Both the position numbers and the translations under genes were made by a program. This document shows positions 1 through 6,825 of a stretch of DNA of 55,275 nucleotides, piece after piece. The notes under the pieces were generated by a model that was given only the letters and a program-made list of their open reading frames with translations, was not told where the DNA came from and did no database searches. The DNA is from Firmicutes bacterium UBA1739 (GTDB lineage: Bacteria; Bacillota; Clostridia; Peptostreptococcales; Anaerovoracaceae), in assembly GCA_002315385.1 (NCBI GenBank), contig DCHZ01000038.1, forward strand, positions 27,314 to 82,588, written 5' to 3'. The number at the start of each line of letters is the position of its first letter. The first letter of the stretch is position 1.

Positions 1-112
1 TTTGCGAAACTAATTATACGTTATCCTCGGGAGCAAAAATCAAGTAATCTGTTTAGACATTTCAAATCGGGAATTAATGTAAGTGGAGTGGATTAAACTA
101 TGTAAATAAATT

Positions 113-170
113 ATGCCTATGAAACTACTCCCAAGTAAAAGAGTAATCCATAGGCATTTTTCTGTTTTTT
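113..170. terminator. Terminator-like hairpin after nifU
   Basis: A perfect 9-base inverted repeat (ATGCCTATG at 113-121, CATAGGCAT at 149-157) with a second partial inner stem lies just downstream of nifU. The T-rich tail is stronger on the plus strand (158-170) than on the minus strand, where AATTTATTT follows. It may end transcription from both sides. Bases 1-112 to its left show no gene that I can support. Confidence 0.65.
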
Positions 171-190
171 ACATAATAATAATATTTCAG

Positions 191-625
191 TCACACATAG
201 CTATCACTTTTCACACAATCAGTTTCCGCAAACAAATTCTTATCATATTCAATTCCGTTTTTATCATAATAATCTTTAATTGCAGCCTTTATTGATTCCT
301 CCGCCAGCACAGAGCAATGCAGTTTATGTGCAGGAAGCCCCCCTAATTCGTTAACCACCTGTTTATTTGTAATTGCAAGAGCCTCCTCCACAGTCTTGCC
401 TTTTATCATTTCCGTTGCCATCGACGAAGAGGCAATTGCACTTCCACATCCGAAAGTTTCAAATTTAACATCATTGATAACGTTGTCCTCAATTTTGAGA
501 TACATTTTCATAATATCCCCGCATTTTGCATTACCAACCTCACCAACACCATCAGGATTCTCAATTTCCCCAACATTCCTCGGATTCACAAAATAATCCA
601 TTACTGTATCTGTATACAAAGCCAT
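191..625 (-). CDS. nifU: NifU/IscU-type iron-sulfur cluster scaffold protein
   Basis: This 144-residue protein is the scaffold on which [2Fe-2S] or [4Fe-4S] clusters are assembled in the cytosol before transfer to client enzymes. The three conserved scaffold cysteines are visible: C35 in GNAKCGD (with the following Asp37), C60 in FGCGSA, and C104 in HCSV. The length is that of stand-alone IscU/NifU N-terminal domains; there is no ferredoxin or Nfu domain attached. It starts 12 bases after the end of nifS, with a GGGGGAAA ribosome binding site, so it is the last gene of a cysK-nifS-nifU operon in which NifS supplies sulfur. The separate Nfu-type protein at 36.4 kb may act later in cluster delivery (inference). 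Confidence 0.95.
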   Translation of the reverse strand: MALYTDTVMDYFVNPRNVGEIENPDGVGEVGNAKCGDIMKMYLKIEDNVINDVKFETFGCGSAIASSSMATEMIKGKTVEEALAITNKQVVNELGGLPAHKLHCSVLAEESIKAAIKDYYDKNGIEYDKNLFAETDCVKSDSYV

Positions 626-637
626 TTCTATTTCCCC

Positions 638-1825
638 CTATAACATAAACTCTTTTTTGCCGTTTACAAGATCTTTCCATACCGGAGACATGTTTCTCAA
701 ATATTCTACAATCTCAGGTGTCACTTTAAGAATATAATCCACCTCATCCTCCGTATTCCATTCACATAAAGATAGTCTTAATGAACCGTGTGCAACCTCA
801 TGAGGTCTGCCGATTGCAAGCAAAACATGGCTTGGATCCAAAGAACCTGATGTACATGCACTGCCGGATGATGCACAAATCCCCTTCGCATCTAAAAGCA
901 ACAATAAACTTTCACCTTCTATTCCTTCAAAGCAAAAATTGACATTCCCCGGCAGTCTGCTAACAGGTTCTCCGTTTAATGCGCTATGAGGAATTTTAGA
1001 AAGGCCTTTAATAAGCTTGTCTCTCAGGTAAGACACTTTTGCATAGTTTTCATCTATATTTTCAACAGCTTCCTTTAATGCCGCAGCCATTCCCATTATA
1101 CCGGGAATATTTTCCGTTCCGGCTCTTTTTCCTTTTTCCTGAGCCCCGCCTTCAATCAAATTGACAAGAGGTATTCCGATTCTTGAATACAATACCCCAA
1201 CACCCTTCGGTCCATGAAATTTATGTGATGAAAGAGAAAGCATATCAATATTCTGTTCTTTCACATCAATATGTAAATGACCCGCAGCCTGAACCGCATC
1301 CGTATGAAAGATTACTCCCTTTGATTTACAAACAGAACCTATTTCAGCGATTGGCAGCACAGAACCTATTTCATTGTTGGCAAACATTGTTGTAACAAGA
1401 CAGGTGTCAGATTTTATTGCATTTTCTATCTGTTCAGCCGTAACATTTCCCTTTTCTCCCACAGGCAGAAGTTCAATTTCAAACCCTTCCTTTTCAAGCT
1501 TATTTAATGTATGTAAAACTGCATGATGCTCAAATTCAGTAGAAATAATATGTTTTTTGCCCTTTTTCTCTCCGAGTTTAGCTGCTGAAATAATTGCCTG
1601 GTTATCAGCCTCACTTCCTCCGGATGTAAAATAAATCTCCTTAGGTTCACATCCTAAACAATCCGCAACTGTTTTTCTTGCACTTTCCAATGCTTCATTC
1701 GCTTTTTGACCTATTGTATGAAGACTGGACGGATTTCCGAAAATATCCGTCATATATGGTAACATATTATTAATTGCTGTTTTGCTCATTTTTGTTGTTG
1801 CCGCATTGTCCGCATAAATTATCAT
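638..1825 (-). CDS. nifS: Cysteine desulfurase NifS
   Basis: A class V aminotransferase-fold, PLP-dependent enzyme that converts L-cysteine to L-alanine and leaves a persulfide sulfur for Fe-S cluster assembly. At 395 residues it has the normal family length. The PLP-binding lysine is K202 in SSHKFHGPKG, and the persulfide-forming cysteine is C324 in ASSGSACTSGS, followed by the LDPSHVL motif of NifS/IscS proteins. It is preceded by an AGAGGAGGAAG ribosome binding site and lies 13 bases after cysK and 12 bases before nifU. The grouping with a cysteine synthase gene links making the substrate cysteine with using its sulfur. The shared upstream promoter carries likely Rrf2 operators. Confidence 0.96.
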   Translation of the reverse strand: MIIYADNAATTKMSKTAINNMLPYMTDIFGNPSSLHTIGQKANEALESARKTVADCLGCEPKEIYFTSGGSEADNQAIISAAKLGEKKGKKHIISTEFEHHAVLHTLNKLEKEGFEIELLPVGEKGNVTAEQIENAIKSDTCLVTTMFANNEIGSVLPIAEIGSVCKSKGVIFHTDAVQAAGHLHIDVKEQNIDMLSLSSHKFHGPKGVGVLYSRIGIPLVNLIEGGAQEKGKRAGTENIPGIMGMAAALKEAVENIDENYAKVSYLRDKLIKGLSKIPHSALNGEPVSRLPGNVNFCFEGIEGESLLLLLDAKGICASSGSACTSGSLDPSHVLLAIGRPHEVAHGSLRLSLCEWNTEDEVDYILKVTPEIVEYLRNMSPVWKDLVNGKKEFML

Positions 1826-1838
1826 GTTCTTCCTCCTC

Positions 1839-2780
1839 TTAATCCTGAAATAACTGTGTGGAGAGATATCGGTCTCCCGTATCAGGTAACAATACCACTA
1901 TCGTTTTCCCTTCATTTTCAGGTCGTTTTGCAAGCTCAATCGCAGCAAAAGCAGCAGCTCCTGAAGATATTCCCACTAAAATTCCTTCGTTTTGCCCAAT
2001 AATCTTTCCTGTTTCAAATGCATCTTCATTAGCTACAGGAATAATTTCATCATAAATTTCTGTATTTAATACATCTGGTACAAATCCTGCTCCAATTCCC
2101 TGGATTTTATGAGGACCGGCTACTCCTGTTGAAAGAACCGAAGATGTTACGGGTTCAACAGCAACTACTTTTACCTCCGGTTTTTTAAATTTTAAATATT
2201 CCCCTGTTCCGGTAATTGTTCCCCCCGTTCCAACCCCGGCAACAAAAATATCAACCTTTCCATCCGTATCCTCAAAAATCTCAGGTCCCGTTGTTTCAAA
2301 ATGCGCAGTTGGATTTGATTTATTTACAAACTGCCCCGGAATAAAGCTCTGCGGAATTTCTTTTGCTAATTCTTCAGCCTTTGCAATTGCACCTTTCATC
2401 CCTTTTGACCCTTCTGTTAATACCAATTCTGCTCCATAAGCTTTCATAAGCTGACGACGTTCAACCGACATTGTATCCGGCATTACGATTATGATTCTAT
2501 ATCCTCTGGTCGCTGCAACGGACGCCAATCCTATTCCTGTATTCCCGGAAGTAGGCTCAATTATAACCGATCCTTCTTTAAGCAATCCTTTTTCTTCCGC
2601 ATCATCAATCATTTTCTTTGCAATTCTATCTTTTACCGAACCGGCAGGATTAAAATATTCGAGCTTAGCAATAACCCTTGCTCTTAAGTTGTATTTCTTC
2701 TCAATATGTGTAAGCTCAAGAAGAGGTGTCCTGCCAATTAACTGATCTGCAGATGTATAAATATTAGACATAGTTTTCAT
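1839..2780 (-). CDS. cysK: Cysteine synthase A (O-acetylserine sulfhydrylase)
   Basis: A fold-type II PLP enzyme that forms cysteine from O-acetylserine and sulfide. The PLP lysine is K50 in the motif NPAGSVKDR, the substrate loop is PTSGNTGIGLA, and the phosphate-binding loop is GVGTGGTITG. The length of 313 residues is typical. Two start codons are possible: ATG at 2780, or ATG at 2771 (giving MSNIY..., the more usual CysK start), both served by AAGGAAGGA. It is the first gene of the cysK-nifS-nifU operon and is driven by a strong promoter at 2860-2888 with operator-like repeats, so it is probably regulated by the Rrf2 protein encoded just upstream (inference). Confidence 0.95.
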   Translation of the reverse strand: MKTMSNIYTSADQLIGRTPLLELTHIEKKYNLRARVIAKLEYFNPAGSVKDRIAKKMIDDAEEKGLLKEGSVIIEPTSGNTGIGLASVAATRGYRIIIVMPDTMSVERRQLMKAYGAELVLTEGSKGMKGAIAKAEELAKEIPQSFIPGQFVNKSNPTAHFETTGPEIFEDTDGKVDIFVAGVGTGGTITGTGEYLKFKKPEVKVVAVEPVTSSVLSTGVAGPHKIQGIGAGFVPDVLNTEIYDEIIPVANEDAFETGKIIGQNEGILVGISSGAAAFAAIELAKRPENEGKTIVVLLPDTGDRYLSTQLFQD

Positions 2781-2855
2781 TCCTTCCTTATTATTTTACA
2801 TTTTTTTTGAGCTATTTCTAATCTTTCACTCTTTCATTTCTTCAATTCTTTATGT

Positions 2856-2905
2856 CGGTATTCTACCGCCTATTACCTACTTTGTCAATAGGTTTTATAG
2901 GTTTT
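2856..2905 (-). promoter_or_regulatory. cysK promoter with Rrf2-type operator
   Basis: On the minus strand TTGACA (2883-2888) and TAGAAT (2860-2865) are separated by exactly 17 bases, a near-consensus sigma-A promoter. The -10 box lies inside a perfect palindrome CGGTA-TTC-TACCG (2856-2868, plus-strand reading). The segment 2886-2905 reads AAAACCTATAAAACCTATTG on the minus strand and covers the -35 region; 16 of its 20 positions match the sequence at the same place in the rrf2 promoter. Shared repeats over both promoters suggest one regulator for both units. Confidence 0.75.
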
Positions 2906-2911
2906 GTTGAT

Positions 2912-2945
2912 AAAAAAAATAGAGAAGGCATCTAAAGACTTCTCT
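2912..2945 (-). terminator. Intrinsic terminator of the rrf2 gene
   Basis: Minus-strand stem AGAGAAG (2939-2945) pairs with CTTCTCT (2921-2927) and is followed by ATTTTTTTT. It ends the rrf2 transcript and separates it from the cysK promoter. Confidence 0.85.
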
Positions 2946-2962
2946 AAACGATTACATTGATT

Positions 2963-3370
2963 TTAACATTTTCCATCTAAAATATCCTGTAATGTAATAC
3001 CATATAAATATTCGTCAACTACTTTCTGCAATCCTGCCCATAATGAAAGAGTTTTACATTCCTTATGTCTGTTACATGTATTAATGTCATTCTCAAGGCA
3101 TGAAACCGGTGCCATATTACCTTCAGTGGTACGCAATATCTCCCCTATTGTATAATCTTCCGGTTTTTTTAATAATTTATATCCTCCCTGAAATCCCCTG
3201 CTGGTTTGTAAAAATCCGGAACGATTCAATGCAGGTATAATTTGTTCCAGATATTTTTTTGAAATCTCCTGCCGTTCCGCAATATCCTTCAAAGCAATAA
3301 AACCCTCACTATTATTCTCAGCTAAATCCAGCATCATACGAATAGCATATCTTCCACGTGTAGAAATCAT
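2963..3370 (-). CDS. Rrf2/IscR-family transcriptional regulator
   Basis: A 135-residue winged-helix DNA-binding protein of the Rrf2 family (IscR, CymR and relatives). The start at ATG 3370 gives the family's usual MISTRGRYA N-terminus; an upstream TTG would add eight residues without support. The recognition helix region (EISKKYLEQIIPAL) and the glycine-rich wing (SRGFQGGY) are clear. Three cysteines at about 91, 99 and 105 (CLENDINTC, then HKEC) match the spacing of the Fe-S ligands of IscR, so it may sense Fe-S status; CymR-type members lack them. It lies directly upstream of cysK-nifS-nifU but in a separate transcription unit with its own promoter and terminator. Likely targets are its own promoter and cysK (inference from shared operator sequence). 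Confidence 0.9.
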   Translation of the reverse strand: MISTRGRYAIRMMLDLAENNSEGFIALKDIAERQEISKKYLEQIIPALNRSGFLQTSRGFQGGYKLLKKPEDYTIGEILRTTEGNMAPVSCLENDINTCNRHKECKTLSLWAGLQKVVDEYLYGITLQDILDGKC

Positions 3371-3396
3371 CAATTCAATCACCATCCTTATCAATC

Positions 3397-3429
3397 ACCC
3401 ATTTTACCATGGGTTTAGTAGGTTTTCAA
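3397..3429 (-). promoter_or_regulatory. rrf2 promoter with operator
   Basis: On the minus strand TTGAAA (3424-3429) and TAAAAT (3401-3406) are 17 bases apart. A perfect inverted repeat ACCCAT-6-ATGGGT (3397-3414) overlaps the -10 box, and 3407-3426 reads AAAACCTACTAAACCCATGG, matching the cysK promoter at 16 of 20 positions. This points to autoregulation. Confidence 0.7.
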
Positions 3430-3496
3430 GTGAGCCATCGGAAACAATTGCTTTTATATGAGTTATCGAAGTCATAGCTTTTAACTCGCTTCATAT

Positions 3497-3844
3497 TTAA
3501 AACGGCTCGGATTTTTTACTTACCCAGCCCTCATCATACAGTTCTTTCCATGAATGAGCTATAGAAACTGTTTCATTTCCGTTAATATCATATACCCCGT
3601 ATACATACTTTCCATTGCTGCTCATTGCGGAACCCTGCTCGGATCTGGTGATAAAATCCGGATATTCAACAAACTTTGTATTCGGATACTTAGCTTCTAT
3701 CTCATCCGGCATTTTACTATATACTAATACAATTTCCGGCTCTAAGGTTTCCATCATTGAATCCATTCCAGCCTCGAAATAATATCTGTTCACTCTATCT
3801 TTTAGCTGACCATAACTTCCTACTGATACTGTATTCTTTCTTCC
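3497..3844 (-). pseudogene. DUF4417-family gene remnant, 5'-truncated
   Basis: The readable frame resembles the C-terminal half of DUF4417 proteins (from memory of the family): NRYYFEAGMDSMMETL, PEIVLVYSKMP and KFVEYPDFITR. A GTG at 3793 would allow a 98-residue product, but similarity continues upstream of it in the same frame (VSVGSYGQLKDR) to about 3829, where it runs into the 3' end of the preceding gene, and a stop lies at 3845-3847. The N-terminal half expected for the family is therefore missing. The cut coincides with the right border of the DUF3791/DUF3990 cassette, as if that cassette replaced the start of this gene. It could still be translated as a short protein from GTG 3793, but no strong ribosome binding site is present. 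Confidence 0.6.
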
Positions 3845-4032
3845 TTAAGTTCTTCTACCAAATATTCATCGCTCATACAGTGCATATCTGACACTCCTTC
3901 TCTCATTAGTCGGTAGGTTTCGGAATTATAAAAGAAGTCTAATGCTTCATCTAATGTTATCTCCTTATCCTTTGCATACAGTTCTATAATTCGTGCATAT
4001 TTATTTTGTAACAGAACGGGATTTGCATTCAC
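3820..4032 (-). CDS. Small DUF3791-like protein
   Basis: A 70-residue protein beginning at GTG 4032, which overlaps the TGA of the DUF3990 gene in the sequence GTGA and is preceded by GGGAG at about nine bases. Its C-terminal half (DMHCMSDEYLVEELKEE) resembles the DUF3791 signature HSQGKEYIVNDII seen in the tail of the methyltransferase fusion at 4.5-4.7 kb, so it may be a diverged paralogue. Its N-terminal part (KYARIIELYAKDKEITLDEAL) is predicted helical. Small helical proteins like these are regularly encoded beside DUF3990 proteins; a partner or antitoxin role is possible but unproven. Base composition is AT-rich compared with flanking genes. Confidence 0.65.
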   Translation of the reverse strand: MNANPVLLQNKYARIIELYAKDKEITLDEALDFFYNSETYRLMREGVSDMHCMSDEYLVEELKEERIQYQ

Positions 4033-4502
4033 ATCTGCTCACTCCCTTCGTAATGTAAATATGTATTAATTGCTCTTTCAGTTCGAAAGCATATTTGTAA
4101 ATTAGGCTTTTCATAGCTCAACCTTTTAATTGCCTCGTTCTTATCTATTAATCCATCAAAAAATAGCTCGACTGTATTAAAAACCCTATCATTTGCTACA
4201 CCTCCGATTACAATATCATAATCAGAGGAATCGTTGCCGCTACGGCAATTAAGAATAAAATTCAACCATTCCTCTGAATATGAATCGAAACGAATAACGT
4301 TGAGATATTGAAATGCAGCTTCATCAAACGTATATTTGGAAATAAACGCAATCCCCCTGCGATACTTATGCCTTATACACCATTTCTTTGCCTGCTCATA
4401 AATAGGTGTAGTATAAAATCCCTTTCCAAAATCCACATTTTTTCTGGAATGTATTAAATCGGGTTTTGATATTTGTACATAAGATCCATGATATACAATC
4501 AC
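4029..4502 (-). CDS. DUF3990 protein, ADP-ribosyltransferase-like
   Basis: A 157-residue protein starting with GTG 4502; this GTG overlaps the TGA stop of the upstream methyltransferase fusion (GTGA), and the site is preceded by GAGAGGTG. The motifs VYHGSYVQI, SRKNVDFGKGFYTT and QICFRTERAI are those of DUF3990, a family related to the ART fold. In that reading His5, the Tyr of GFYTT and the Glu of RTERA would form an H-Y-E catalytic triad using NAD (inference). No signal peptide or membrane segment is seen. It sits between two DUF3791-like segments, with overlapping stops and starts on both sides, so all three should be translationally coupled. A toxin-antitoxin or protein-modification module is plausible; the substrate is unknown. 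Confidence 0.75.
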   Translation of the reverse strand: MIVYHGSYVQISKPDLIHSRKNVDFGKGFYTTPIYEQAKKWCIRHKYRRGIAFISKYTFDEAAFQYLNVIRFDSYSEEWLNFILNCRSGNDSSDYDIVIGGVANDRVFNTVELFFDGLIDKNEAIKRLSYEKPNLQICFRTERAINTYLHYEGSEQM

Positions 4503-6136
4503 ACTTCTACACCTCTCTCTTTCATAATGTCAATAATATCATTTACTATGTATTCCTTGCCTTGTGAATGCAAAGCTTCATACACAGGAACAATATATTG
4601 ATTAATAATACCGCTTTTATTTAACGCTTGATATACCAATCTTGAATCTTTATTTAAATATGCTGCTACATTTTCAATACAAAATATAACAAACTCCAGT
4701 TCATCTTTATTTCCGATACTTTTTAAATCAGCCAACTCAGATTTAATCCGTGACAGAAGGCAAACGCACTCACAATGAACAGTCCATCCAAATAAATCTG
4801 TCGCCTGGGCTTCAATGAACTCATATCCCAGTTCTCCCAGAATTTTCACATCTCTTGCCAGTGTGGATGGATTGCAGGAAACATAGACAATTCTGTCAAC
4901 GCCGGCATCGGCCACTGCTTTGAGGAGACGTTCATCACAGCCGCTTCTCGGCGGATCGAGTACCGCAACATGAGCGCGGGTTCCCTTCAGCACCATTTCC
5001 GGCAGTACCTCCTCGGCCTTTCCGCAGGTAAATACCGCATTTACCGTTCCATTCTTTATGGCATTTCTGTTTGCATCCAGCACGGCTTCCTTCACCGACT
5101 CAATCCCGATAACACGTTTCGCTTTCGATGCCAGATACAGACTTATCGTGCCGACGCCACAGTACAGATCAAAAACAGTTTCGTTTCCTGTGAGCTGTGC
5201 GTATTCCATCACTTTCCCATATAACACCTTAGCCATCTTGGTGTTTACCTGATAAAATGAGCGGGGCGAAATCAGATACTCAATCCCGTCAAAATTATCA
5301 AGAATCCTTTCCTGACCGTAAATAAAGAGATTCTTTTCTCCCAGCAGCGAACCGCCAGGCTTATTCTGGTTTACATTTAAAACCAGACTCCTGAGCTTCC
5401 ATTTTATTCCGGTCTTCTCATCCGGCTCGATTCCGTCAACAGCCTCCCGCAGCCATTCCGTCAGTTCTTCCTGCTCGGGAATTTTTCCCTTGTTTATTAC
5501 AAGAATAACCATAACCTCGCCTGTACCTTCGGCGTTTCTGACAATCAGATGGCGCAGCGCACCTTTTCCTGTTTTTTCATTATATACTGTAACTCCATAT
5601 TCCTTAATGTATTCACGAATGACCTGAGCCACCGTGACTGCCGGTTCCGACTGCAGCAGACAGTCTTCACAGTTAACCACCTCGTGCGATCTCGGTCTGT
5701 AAAATCCGATGGCAGGCTCTTCGCTGCTTCCTCCAATCGGGAACTGACCGTTGTTTCTGTAATAATATGGATACTCCATCCCGATGATTTCCCTTACATT
5801 CGGGTTTTCAATCCCGCCTATTCTCTTCAGAACACTTTTTATCTGATTCTGCTTTATCGCAAGCTGGCCTTCATACGATATCGATCCCATACTGCATCCG
5901 CCGCACTCTCTAACATGAGGACATGCCGGAGTAATTCTGTATTTCGAAGGCTCAATTATTTCAAAAATTTTCCCGAAAGCAAAGCTTTTTTTCACCTTTG
6001 TAATTTCCACATCACAGATATCTCCGGGAATCGCATCCTTTACAAAAACTGCCATTCCATCTGCCCGGCCGATACCCTCTCCGCCCTGGCCCAAATCAAC
6101 TATTTCAATTCTGTATTTTTCACCCTTATTCAGCAT
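4499..6136 (-). CDS. rlmD: 23S rRNA (uracil-C5)-methyltransferase (RlmD/TrmA family) fused to DUF3791
   Basis: Residues 1-58 form a TRAM RNA-binding domain, and residues 300-460 a SAM-dependent methyltransferase with the SAM loop DLYCGVGTISL, DPPRSGC and catalytic C421 in YVSCNPSTLARD. Cysteines 72, 78, 81 and 156/159 fit the [4Fe-4S] site of RumA/RlmD enzymes. The start is ATG 6136, placed four bases after AAAGGAAG; an ATG at 6151 lacks a ribosome binding site. The methyltransferase would normally end near residue 463 (CVCLLSR). Instead it runs on without a stop into about 80 residues matching DUF3791 (ELEFVIFCIENVAAYLN, HSQGKEYIVNDIIDIMK). At the same point (about 4747) the DNA becomes AT-rich. 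The gene probably lost its own stop when a DUF3791-DUF3990 cassette landed behind it. Confidence 0.88.
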   Translation of the reverse strand: MLNKGEKYRIEIVDLGQGGEGIGRADGMAVFVKDAIPGDICDVEITKVKKSFAFGKIFEIIEPSKYRITPACPHVRECGGCSMGSISYEGQLAIKQNQIKSVLKRIGGIENPNVREIIGMEYPYYYRNNGQFPIGGSSEEPAIGFYRPRSHEVVNCEDCLLQSEPAVTVAQVIREYIKEYGVTVYNEKTGKGALRHLIVRNAEGTGEVMVILVINKGKIPEQEELTEWLREAVDGIEPDEKTGIKWKLRSLVLNVNQNKPGGSLLGEKNLFIYGQERILDNFDGIEYLISPRSFYQVNTKMAKVLYGKVMEYAQLTGNETVFDLYCGVGTISLYLASKAKRVIGIESVKEAVLDANRNAIKNGTVNAVFTCGKAEEVLPEMVLKGTRAHVAVLDPPRSGCDERLLKAVADAGVDRIVYVSCNPSTLARDVKILGELGYEFIEAQATDLFGWTVHCECVCLLSRIKSELADLKSIGNKDELEFVIFCIENVAAYLNKDSRLVYQALNKSGIINQYIVPVYEALHSQGKEYIVNDIIDIMKERGVEV

Positions 6137-6217
6137 TTTTCTTCCTTTCATAGTAAAATAATCACGGCAGCTGCAATTGTTAAATAATTATCAGCCCCGC
6201 ATATTTTCCGTCTATAC

Positions 6218-6242
6218 AAAAAGCGGCAAAAAGCCGCTTTTA
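6218..6242. terminator. Bidirectional-type intrinsic terminator
   Basis: A-AAAGCGGC / GCCGCTTTT-T stem (6219-6227 with 6233-6241) flanked by A and T runs. It follows the YcxB-like gene on the minus strand and precedes the methyltransferase gene. Confidence 0.9.
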
Positions 6243-6269
6243 TTCTCATCTACGTATTCTCCGATAATG

Positions 6270-6812
6270 CTAATCTATCTTATACTTTGTTTTGAATTTT
6301 TCCTGCAGCATAACCTTCATGATTTTTCTTACCTGCGGAATCTGTTCGGCACTCATAAATCTCTTCGGAAGCAGAATCAGAAGACCGGTTGTACTGAACA
6401 TCAGGAAATGCCTGCTGCATTCTTCACCGTTGTACAGGGTATCCCACTCAAATTCTTTGCTTTTTTCTTCGTCTGCAGCTTCCGAGATAACACAGTCCTC
6501 AGCGATTGTCATGTGACGTTTCGCACCCATGTGCTGAAAATCAAGTTTATTCAGCCTTTTGGCAATAAATCTGACAAAACACAGCAGTCCCAGATCAAGA
6601 ACAATGAATGCCGCTGCCAGCAGCTTCAAAAAGTTAGTTGACTCAATTTTTCCGACTGCATCCAGAATCAGATACCCCGCCGAAATCACGAACATTGCCG
6701 CCATTCCGAAAAGTGCAAATTTATTCTTTCCCATAACATTGTTAAACGCAACATGTCTGTAATCAACCCTTTCAAGATCCACATCAAATTCTACATGTCT
6801 TACATCACTCAT
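6270..6812 (-). CDS. YcxB-like membrane protein
   Basis: A 180-residue protein with two hydrophobic helices (about residues 32-50 and 60-84) followed by a cytoplasmic domain. The C-terminal stretch RHFLMFSTTGLLILLPKRFMS resembles the YcxB-like C-terminal domain, which is found in small membrane proteins of unknown function. The start at ATG 6812 has a GGAGG site. It follows pyk by 13 bases and is followed by a strong terminator, so it is the last gene of the pfkA-pyk unit. There is no evidence for a role in glycolysis beyond position. The family assignment rests on pattern only. Confidence 0.65.
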   Translation of the reverse strand: MSDVRHVEFDVDLERVDYRHVAFNNVMGKNKFALFGMAAMFVISAGYLILDAVGKIESTNFLKLLAAAFIVLDLGLLCFVRFIAKRLNKLDFQHMGAKRHMTIAEDCVISEAADEEKSKEFEWDTLYNGEECSRHFLMFSTTGLLILLPKRFMSAEQIPQVRKIMKVMLQEKFKTKYKID

Positions 6813-6825
6813 TACACATCCTCCA

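Noticed and set aside
1..112. Possible minus-strand promoter (TATAAT near the left edge)
   Set aside because: No correctly spaced -35 box, and the downstream gene would lie outside the window.
3497..4502. Prophage or insertion sequence as source of the AT-rich islet
   Set aside because: No integrase, transposase, terminal repeats or target-site duplication could be seen.
5549..6187. Open frame of 212 codons on the plus strand
   Set aside because: Antisense to the rRNA methyltransferase gene, with no ribosome binding site and no protein-like motifs.
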